Source: Ferruginibacter sp.
Lineage (GTDB): Bacteria > Bacteroidota > Bacteroidia > Chitinophagales > Chitinophagaceae
Direction: 5' to 3'
Assembly (NCBI GenBank): GCA_025362765.1
Contig: JANYFI010000343.1
Location: forward strand, 1 to 5,046
DNA length: 5,046 bases
Shown: piece after piece, positions 1-5,046 of the stretch
Position numbering within the stretch: the stretch's first letter is position 1
How the letters are laid out: each line of letters starts with the position of its first letter
Position numbers and translations under genes: made by a program
The notes under the pieces: model-generated
The model's database searches: none
Told to the model about the DNA's origin: nothing
Seen by the model: the letters and a program-made list of their open reading frames with translations, nothing else

Positions 1-1
1 T

Positions 2-88
2 CGCTCTAAGTTTATCGAAGAACCAATAATAGCTATCCGCAAAAATAACAAGCTAACACTAAGCAGGCATTTCCCATTAACATTTTAA
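2..88 (+). CDS. Possible C-terminal tail of an upstream gene (acyltransferase-3-like), partial
   Basis: This frame is open from the left edge and ends at TAA 86-88, giving 28 codons whose 5' part lies outside the window. Near its start it reads SKFIEEPIIAIRKNN. That resembles the FIE(K/E/R)P element, followed by a few basic residues, found at the extreme C-terminus of acyltransferase-3 (OafA/YrhL-type) membrane O-acyltransferases. The other two forward frames stop within the first 30 bases. The resemblance rests on a very short stretch, so both the reality of the gene and the family are tentative. If real, it is probably functionally unrelated to the efflux genes and simply precedes them on the same strand. 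No clear terminator hairpin follows it before the next gene. Confidence 0.3.
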   Translation, partial: RSKFIEEPIIAIRKNNKLTLSRHFPLTF

Positions 89-129
89 AAACATTACAGC
101 CTCTCAGTTAACAAACTAAAAACAAGCCG

Positions 130-139
130 TTAACGTTAA
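130..139. repeat. Perfect palindrome TTAACGTTAA, candidate operator
   Basis: The ten bases TTAACGTTAA equal their own reverse complement. They overlap a second palindrome, CGTTAACG (128-135). A further GTTAAC lies at 107-112, 22 bases upstream. The cluster sits just upstream of the possible -7 element of the small first gene, where a repressor or activator of the efflux operon could bind. Such AT-rich words can arise by chance in this DNA, and no known regulator box is recognised, so the operator role is only inferred. Confidence 0.25.
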
Positions 140-145
140 TCGAAT

Positions 146-153
146 TAGTTTTG
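146..153 (+). promoter_or_regulatory. Possible Bacteroidota -7 promoter element (TAGTTTTG)
   Basis: TAGTTTTG matches the TAnnTTTG consensus of the Bacteroidota primary sigma factor exactly. No TTTG -33 element is visible 19-21 bases further upstream. The element ends only 8 bases before the ATG of the small exported protein, so a transcript from it would have a leader of just a few bases. It may be the operon promoter, perhaps helped by an activator because the -33 box is missing, or it may be a chance match. Confidence 0.25.
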
Positions 154-161
154 CAATATCA

Positions 162-527
162 ATGAGAAGATTCCTGTCCTTCATATTATTACTCTGTCAC
201 ATCAATGCATCTATGTTTTTACCTCAGGTAGCAGAAGTGGATGTGTATGATAGCCAGGGCAATCAGCTGGATGACGTTAATAGTGTGATAGAATACTTCC
301 AGGTAGCATTGGGATACGATCATCATGCCGATGATGAGGACGATGACAACGGACAAAATTTTCACCTGGTAAAAAATATCGAATATAATTACCAGCAGGT
401 GATCACCCTGGCAGAAAATAAACTTGTTTACCGGTTACCTGCGTTAATATTTCATCCTATCAGGGAAGACAGCTTTCAATCGCCGGTTCAGGATATTAAC
501 ACGCCACCGCCAGATACCGCAGTATAA
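162..527 (+). CDS. Small exported protein with acidic/histidine cluster, first gene of the metal-efflux cluster; function unknown
   Basis: The product is 121 aa. The N-terminus (two Arg, then hydrophobic residues about 4-20) looks like a Sec signal sequence or a signal anchor, placing the rest in the periplasm or at the membrane. The start at 162 is preferred because the next Met (18) would remove this segment. Residues 53-62 read DHHADDEDDD, and H68 follows closely: three His and seven Asp/Glu within about 16 residues, a plausible low-affinity divalent-metal site. The C-terminus is proline-rich (TPPPDTAV), and the mature part has no cysteine. I do not recognise a named family. It lies 105 bases upstream of the outer-membrane channel gene on the same strand. 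Small periplasmic metal-binding proteins such as CzcI or CnrX accompany some proteobacterial metal-efflux operons. An analogous accessory or sensing role is inferred from position and composition, not from homology. Confidence 0.72.
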   Translation: MRRFLSFILLLCHINASMFLPQVAEVDVYDSQGNQLDDVNSVIEYFQVALGYDHHADDEDDDNGQNFHLVKNIEYNYQQVITLAENKLVYRLPALIFHPIREDSFQSPVQDINTPPPDTAV

Positions 528-603
528 ACCCCGCAATTTTTAGTTACAATGTACCTGTATGATAACAGTACGGCAACCCGGTGCGTTGTAATAGCCTATT
601 TTT

Positions 604-616
604 TTAACCCCGTTAA
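604..616. repeat. Inverted repeat TTAAC-CCC-GTTAA upstream of the channel gene
   Basis: TTAAC (604-608) and GTTAA (612-616) form an inverted repeat with a three-base spacer, 16 bases before the chosen start of the channel gene. The same half-sites occur with no spacer at 130-139 upstream of the first gene. It lies in the 528-632 gap between the first gene and the channel gene. That gap also holds a run of seven T (599-605) preceded by a weak, interrupted stem (572-596), and no gene. A regulatory role is speculative. Confidence 0.2.
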
Positions 617-632
617 TAATTTTTTCATCATC

Positions 633-1910
633 ATGATCCACACTTTCCAAAGGCTGGCAAGTCTGTTGGCAGCACTATTGCTTTTCTCAGCAGTATTGCA
701 GGCACAGGACACCCTACGCATCACCCTACCGCAGGCCGAGCAACAATTTTTACAAAAAAATCTTGACCTGCTGGCAGAAAAATACAATATTGATATTGCA
801 AAAGCGCAGGTGATCCAGGCAAAATTGTACACCAATCCCAATTTTTCTTTTACCGGCAACATTTATAATCCGCAGGATAAAAAATACTTTGACGTAAGCA
901 ATAAAACAGGAGAATATATTGTAGCGGTACAGCAATTGATACGGGTTGCCGGCAAGCGAAACAAGGAAATAAAAATAGCCGAAACGGGCACCAGGCTTAG
1001 CGAAAACCGCTTTTTTGATTTGCTGCGTACGCTGCGTTTTTCACTCAGAAGCAATTTTTTCAGCGCCTACTATTTGCAAAATTCAGTGAATGCCTACCAG
1101 GCACAAATTGCTTCACTTGAAAAAATGAATGCTTCCTACGAGTTGTTACAGCCAAAAGGCGTTGTGACGCTAAAAGATGCCATCAGGATTAAATCGTTGC
1201 TGTATAGTTTAAAAGCAGATCAGACTTCACTGCAAAACCAGTTAAACGATATCCAGGCTGAACTGCGCATATTATTGCAGGATAACAAAACGTATTTCAT
1301 TCCCATGGCTGACAGCAAAGCCGCGCTGTCCGACTCTTTTAAGCAGGTAAAACTGGCTGATTTAATTGACACTGCCTACCAAAACCGGTTTGATTTAAAA
1401 CTGATGGAAAATAACCTGTTGTACAACCAGCAAAATTATTCGCTTCAAAAAGCAATGGCGAAGCCGGATGTTACACTAGGCGCACAATTTGATAAACGCG
1501 GCAGTTTTGTAGACAACGCCTCTTTTTTTACAGCAGCCATCGACCTGCCATTTTTTTACCGCAACCAGGGAAATATCAAAGCCGCTAAAATAAGCATCGA
1601 TCAAAGTAAAGTACAATTAAACCAGCAAAAGCTAACAGTTGAAAATGAAGTTCAGTCGGCTTATATCAAAGCATTGAACACGGATAAAATGCTGCAATCC
1701 ATCGACCCTTCATTCGCCGGTGATTTCGAAAGTTTATTAACCGCCATCACCCAAAATTTTGAAAAGAAAAACCTCAGCCTGATTGAGTTTACCGATTTCA
1801 ACGAATCGTATAAAAATAATATTCTGCAGATAAATGACTTGCAAAATCAAAAAATGCAGGCCATTGAAACGCTCAATTTTACCGTTGGTAAAACCATCTT
1901 AAACAATTAA
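633..1910 (+). CDS. czcC: Outer-membrane efflux channel of the TolC/CzcC family (HME-RND system)
   Basis: The product is 425 aa, a usual length for CzcC-type outer-membrane factors, which form trimeric channels carrying ions from the pump-adaptor complex to the outside. The start at 633 is chosen over the in-frame ATG at 549 because it gives a classical signal peptide. Basic MIHTFQR is followed by a hydrophobic core and a likely signal peptidase I site after A24 (LQA/QDT). The upstream start would add 28 residues ahead of the signal. Two OEP-type repeats are visible, about 28-220 and 240-420. Each has long Gln/Asn/Lys-rich helices and beta segments, including NPNFSFTGNIYNP (68-80). LIRVAGKRNKEIKIAE (102-117) and LPFFYRNQGNIKAA (305-318) match the family's typical GKR and (P)xFxRNQGNI motifs. 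It is followed after 9 bases by the adaptor gene. The family call is firm; the symbol reflects type rather than proven metal. Confidence 0.93.
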   Translation: MIHTFQRLASLLAALLLFSAVLQAQDTLRITLPQAEQQFLQKNLDLLAEKYNIDIAKAQVIQAKLYTNPNFSFTGNIYNPQDKKYFDVSNKTGEYIVAVQQLIRVAGKRNKEIKIAETGTRLSENRFFDLLRTLRFSLRSNFFSAYYLQNSVNAYQAQIASLEKMNASYELLQPKGVVTLKDAIRIKSLLYSLKADQTSLQNQLNDIQAELRILLQDNKTYFIPMADSKAALSDSFKQVKLADLIDTAYQNRFDLKLMENNLLYNQQNYSLQKAMAKPDVTLGAQFDKRGSFVDNASFFTAAIDLPFFYRNQGNIKAAKISIDQSKVQLNQQKLTVENEVQSAYIKALNTDKMLQSIDPSFAGDFESLLTAITQNFEKKNLSLIEFTDFNESYKNNILQINDLQNQKMQAIETLNFTVGKTILNN

Positions 1911-1919
1911 TTCCATAAA

Positions 1920-2996
1920 ATGAAAGCAGCAAGTATCGGTGCATTAATTACCCTCACCACGTTTTTTGTTTCCTGTAGCAGCCATAAGGAAGAAGCCGCA
2001 CCGGAAAGGCCTGTCATCTCTGACAGTATTATTAAAAATGTACAAACAGCGCCCGCGGTGCAGCAAGATGTAAGCGACCTCATTCGCTTAAACGGCAAAA
2101 TTGAAGCCAGCGAAAACAAGCAGGCCAAAGTATTTTCATTGGTAAGTGGAAGAACCACGTTGGTAAAAGCCGAATTGGGAGATTATGTTCATAAAGGCCA
2201 GGTATTGGCCGTTATAAGAAGTACCGAAGTGGCAGGCCTTACCAATGATTTATCTAATGCGGAATTAAATGTAACCCTGTCTAAAAAATCAATGGAAACA
2301 AGCAAGGATTTATTCGAAGGAAAGCTGGCTACTGAACAGGATTACGTTAATGCAAAAATCGCATACAATAAAGCCGTATCTGAATTAAACAGGGCCAAAG
2401 AAGTATCCGCCATCACCGGCGGCAAAAGTGCCTCCTATACAGTTACAGCACCCATCAGCGGCTTTATCATCGAAAAAAATATTACCAACTCCTCTGAAGT
2501 ACGGGCCGACAACAACACCGATTTATTTGCTATTGCAGATTTATCCACCGTGTCTGTAATGGCCAATGTTTATGAAGCCGATATGAATAATATTCATTTG
2601 GGCGACCTGGTAAAAGTTAGCACACTTGCCAATACTGACAAAGAATATGCCGGTAAAATTGATAAGATATACAATGTACTTGATCCTGCTACCCGAACGA
2701 TGAAAGTAAGGATCAGTATGAACAATCCCGGTACGGTATTAAAGCCTGAAATGTTTGCTGCCATTACCGTAAATGTACAGGGTAAAAGCAGCAGCCTCTC
2801 TATTCCCTCCCAGGCCATCGTAATGGATAACAGTAAGAATTACGTAGTGATAAAAAAAGACAACAAACTATCAGTGCATGAAATTAACCTCATCAAGCGG
2901 ATGGACAGTACCGCCTACATCTCCGGCCTTACAGCCGGAGACCAGGTTGTTATCAACTCAGAGGTTTTTATTTACCAGGCATTGATCACTAAATAA
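1920..2996 (+). CDS. czcB: Periplasmic adaptor (membrane fusion protein) of the HlyD/CzcB family, predicted lipoprotein
   Basis: The product is 358 aa. The N-terminus ends in FVSC at C19, a lipobox, so the mature protein is probably lipid-anchored and periplasmic, bridging pump and channel. Domains in order are: first lipoyl half about 68-105 (VSGRTTLVKAELGDYVHKGQ), alpha-helical hairpin about 106-163, second lipoyl half about 172-208 (VTAPISGFI), and beta-barrel about 209-288. The barrel includes the DPATRTMKVRI strand (255-265) and LKPEMFA (274-280). A membrane-proximal domain follows from about 290 with IPSQAIV. No His-rich N-terminal segment and no separate heavy-metal-binding domain is seen, unlike some CzcB and CusB relatives, and the only cysteine is the lipid site. 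It is separated from the channel gene by 9 bases and from the pump gene by 12, so the three are very probably one transcript. Confidence 0.93.
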   Translation: MKAASIGALITLTTFFVSCSSHKEEAAPERPVISDSIIKNVQTAPAVQQDVSDLIRLNGKIEASENKQAKVFSLVSGRTTLVKAELGDYVHKGQVLAVIRSTEVAGLTNDLSNAELNVTLSKKSMETSKDLFEGKLATEQDYVNAKIAYNKAVSELNRAKEVSAITGGKSASYTVTAPISGFIIEKNITNSSEVRADNNTDLFAIADLSTVSVMANVYEADMNNIHLGDLVKVSTLANTDKEYAGKIDKIYNVLDPATRTMKVRISMNNPGTVLKPEMFAAITVNVQGKSSSLSIPSQAIVMDNSKNYVVIKKDNKLSVHEINLIKRMDSTAYISGLTAGDQVVINSEVFIYQALITK

Positions 2997-3008
2997 CCAA
3001 ACAACAGT

Positions 3009-5046
3009 ATGTTTAAAGCAATAAAAAAAGTAATTGCCTTTTCTTTAAAGAACAGGTTGTTTATATTTTTCGCTACCATCGTTTTAATTATCTGGGGTGT
3101 CATCTCTTTTAGAAATATTCCCATAGAAGCTTTTCCCGATGTTACCAACACACAGATAACCATCATCACCCAATGGCCAGGCCGCAGCGGTGAAGAGGTA
3201 GAAAAATTTGTTACCGTGCCCATTGAGGTAGCTATGAACCCAATACAGAAAAAAACATCTGTTCGTTCCACTACCGTATTTGGATTAAGCGTTGTAAAAA
3301 TAATTTTTGAAGACGATGTAGATGACGCCTTTGCGAGACAGCAGGTAAATAATATGCTGCGTGATGTAGACCTGCCTGAAAATGCAGCACCAAATATTCA
3401 GCCACCTACAGGACCTACCGGAGAAATTTTCAGGTATACCTTAACCAGTACTTCCAAAACAGTGAAAGAATTAAAAACACTGCAGGACTGGGTAATTGAA
3501 CGACAGTTTTTGGGCGTACCCGGTGTAGGAGATGTGGTAAGTTTTGGCGGTGAAGTAAAAACCTACGAAATAAAAGTTAATCCGAAAAAGTTAGCTTCCT
3601 ATGGCATTACGCCGCTGGATGTTTATACCGCCGCCTCTAAAAGCAATATCAATGTTGGGGGCGATGTGATTGTAGATAACTCGCAGGCGTATGTGGTAAG
3701 GGGCATCGGGCTGCTAAATAATGTAGAAGAAATTGGCAATATCATTGTTACCAATATCAACGGAACGCCCATACTGGTAAAAGACGTAGCGGATGTAAAC
3801 GTTAGTGCCCTGGCCCGTTTGGGGCAGGTGGGCAGGGATGCACAAAATGATGTGGTAGAAGGCATCATCGTAATGCGCAAGGGCGAAAACCCCAGTGAAG
3901 TAATTAAAAGAGTGCAAGACAAAATTACTTACCTCAATGAAAAAATATTGCCGGCGGATGTGAAGATAAATACGTTTTATAATAGAAACGACCTGATTGA
4001 TTTTGCCACGGAAACGGTGTTACACAATATGCTGGAAGGAATCATTTTTGTAACCGTGATTGTGTTTCTCTTTATGGCCGACTGGCGAACTACGTTGATT
4101 GTCGCTATCATCATTCCGCTGGCGTTGTTGTTTGCATTTGTATGCTTAACCTTAAAAGGCATGAGCGCCAATTTACTTTCTATGGGTGCCATTGATTTTG
4201 GTATCATCATCGATGGAGCCGTGGTAATGGTAGAAGGCATTTTTGTGATATTGGATAACAAAGCCCATAACGTTGGCATGCAGCGTTTTAATTTATTGTC
4301 AAAACTGGGCATCATAAAAAATACCGGTGGTGAACTGGGCAAAGCTATCTTCTTCAGCAAGCTCATTATCATTGCGGCATTGCTTCCCATCTTCTCTTTT
4401 CAAAAAGTAGAAGGCAAAATGTTTTCGCCATTGGCGTGGACGCTGGGTTTTGCTTTGTTAGGTGCGTTGCTCTTAACGCTTACGTTGGTACCATTGCTCA
4501 GCAGTATTTTGCTGCGCAAAAATGTAAAAGAAAAACACAATGTATTTGTACAAGGTTTGACGAACGGTATTATGAAAATGTTTTCGTGGACCTATCACCA
4601 TAAACGCATCACATTGCTGGTTGCCGCGGCAATGGTAGCGGTGGGATTATTTTTCTTTAAATTTTTGGGGACAGAATTTTTACCCGAGTTGGATGAAGGC
4701 GCTATCTATATCAGGGCTACCTGCCCGTTAAGCGTATCGCTTGAAGATTCCCGCGATATTGCCAATAAAATGCGCACACTTATCCGTACGTTTCCAGAGG
4801 TAAAGCAGGTAATGTCTCAAACCGGCCGGCCCAACGATGGCACCGATGCTACGGGATTTTACAACATTGAATTTCATGTGGACATCTATCCTAAAAAAGA
4901 ATGGAAAAGCGGCATCAGCAAAGAACAGCTTATTGATGAGATGCAAAAAAAGCTGGCGGTATTTCCGGGTATTGATTTAAACTTTTCTCAACCCATTATG
5001 GACAATGTAGAAGAAGCAGTGTCGGGTGTTAAAGGTTCGCTGGTAG
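3009..5046 (+). CDS. czcA: Heavy-metal RND efflux pump of the CzcA family, 5' part (679 codons, runs off the window)
   Basis: The frame is open from ATG 3009 to the window edge with no stop. CzcA proteins usually have about 1030-1060 residues, so roughly the first two thirds is present. This is the inner-membrane, proton-driven pump of the tripartite system. Visible parts are: TM1 about 14-34; IPIEAFPDVTNTQ (37-49) and WPGRSGEEVE (56-65); the first porter loop to about 338; TM2-TM4 about 341-411; TM5-TM6 about 448-502; and TM7 about 532-551. The second porter loop then starts with EFLPELDEGAIYIRA (556-570) and includes FSQPIMDNVEEAVSGVKG (659-676). TM4 reads DFGIIIDGAVVMVE, with D396, D402 and E409 spaced as in D402/D408/E415 of Cupriavidus CzcA, the residues tied to proton-coupled divalent-cation transport. 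The CusA methionine triad is not present, so Zn/Co/Cd/Ni is favoured over Cu/Ag. The exact metal cannot be settled from sequence. Confidence 0.96.
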   Translation, partial: MFKAIKKVIAFSLKNRLFIFFATIVLIIWGVISFRNIPIEAFPDVTNTQITIITQWPGRSGEEVEKFVTVPIEVAMNPIQKKTSVRSTTVFGLSVVKIIFEDDVDDAFARQQVNNMLRDVDLPENAAPNIQPPTGPTGEIFRYTLTSTSKTVKELKTLQDWVIERQFLGVPGVGDVVSFGGEVKTYEIKVNPKKLASYGITPLDVYTAASKSNINVGGDVIVDNSQAYVVRGIGLLNNVEEIGNIIVTNINGTPILVKDVADVNVSALARLGQVGRDAQNDVVEGIIVMRKGENPSEVIKRVQDKITYLNEKILPADVKINTFYNRNDLIDFATETVLHNMLEGIIFVTVIVFLFMADWRTTLIVAIIIPLALLFAFVCLTLKGMSANLLSMGAIDFGIIIDGAVVMVEGIFVILDNKAHNVGMQRFNLLSKLGIIKNTGGELGKAIFFSKLIIIAALLPIFSFQKVEGKMFSPLAWTLGFALLGALLLTLTLVPLLSSILLRKNVKEKHNVFVQGLTNGIMKMFSWTYHHKRITLLVAAAMVAVGLFFFKFLGTEFLPELDEGAIYIRATCPLSVSLEDSRDIANKMRTLIRTFPEVKQVMSQTGRPNDGTDATGFYNIEFHVDIYPKKEWKSGISKEQLIDEMQKKLAVFPGIDLNFSQPIMDNVEEAVSGVKGSLV

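Noticed and set aside
107..134. GTTAAC ... GTTAAC pair as a terminator hairpin for the upstream gene
   Set aside because: The stem is only six AT-rich pairs with a 16-base loop and no T-run after it. The words are better described as separate palindromes.
162..240. Lipoprotein signal at C12 of the small first protein
   Set aside because: The residues before the cysteine are Leu-Leu-Leu, with no small residue at -1, and the hydrophobic stretch before it is too short for a convincing lipobox.
549..632. Upstream in-frame ATG at 549 extending the channel protein by 28 residues
   Set aside because: The extension places a non-signal-like segment before a clean signal peptide that begins at 633. 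The start at 633 gives the normal family length and a good signal peptidase site.
596..1054. Three overlapping minus-strand open frames opposite the channel gene
   Set aside because: They overlap one another and the clear TolC-type coding sequence, and show no recognisable protein features.
3977..4390. Minus-strand open frame of 137 codons, and other minus-strand frames opposite the pump gene
   Set aside because: They lie entirely antisense to the strongly recognisable pump coding sequence, have low-complexity Met/Ile/Ser-rich translations and show no domain. They are shadows of the codon pattern.
1..5046. CRISPR array, tRNA/rRNA gene, insertion sequence or attachment site
   Set aside because: No spaced direct repeats, RNA gene signatures, transposase frames or terminal inverted repeats were seen. 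Nearly all of the window after 162 is accounted for by collinear coding genes.

Overview
The window looks like a chromosomal segment of a Bacteroidota bacterium, probably of the Chitinophagaceae type. The DNA is AT-rich. None of the four start codons has a Shine-Dalgarno-like purine box upstream. The proteins have Bacteroidota-style signal sequences, including a lipoprotein signal on the adaptor. The only promoter-like sequence upstream of the first gene resembles the Bacteroidota -7 element TAnnTTTG. This placement is an inference from style; no database search was possible.

Layout: all genes read left to right. Bases 2-88 hold an open frame that enters from outside the window and may be the last 28 codons of a membrane acyltransferase. 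A short gap (89-161) with GTTAAC-type palindromes and a possible -7 element leads into a small exported protein (162-527) with a conspicuous Asp/Glu/His cluster. After a 105-base gap come three tightly spaced genes of a tripartite heavy-metal efflux (HME-RND) system. These are an outer-membrane TolC/CzcC-type channel (633-1910), a lipoprotein periplasmic adaptor of CzcB type (1920-2996), and the inner-membrane proton-driven pump of CzcA type (3009 to beyond the window end). The pump is open for 679 codons and is cut by the window edge, not by a stop.

How they work together: the pump takes metal ions from the periplasm or cytoplasm using the proton gradient, the adaptor clamps pump and channel together, and the channel carries ions out through the outer membrane. 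The pump's fourth membrane segment carries the D-x5-D-x6-E signature of divalent-cation pumps. The three methionines that define the copper/silver pump CusA are absent by eye alignment. A Zn/Co/Cd/Ni-type role is therefore favoured over Cu/Ag.

The most interesting unknown is the small first gene. Its position and acidic/histidine cluster suggest a periplasmic metal-handling or sensing accessory, analogous in placement to small proteins such as CzcI or CnrX in other bacteria, though I see no homology to them. No metal-responsive regulator lies in the window. The system itself is a well-known type, and nothing else here looks like a novel machine.
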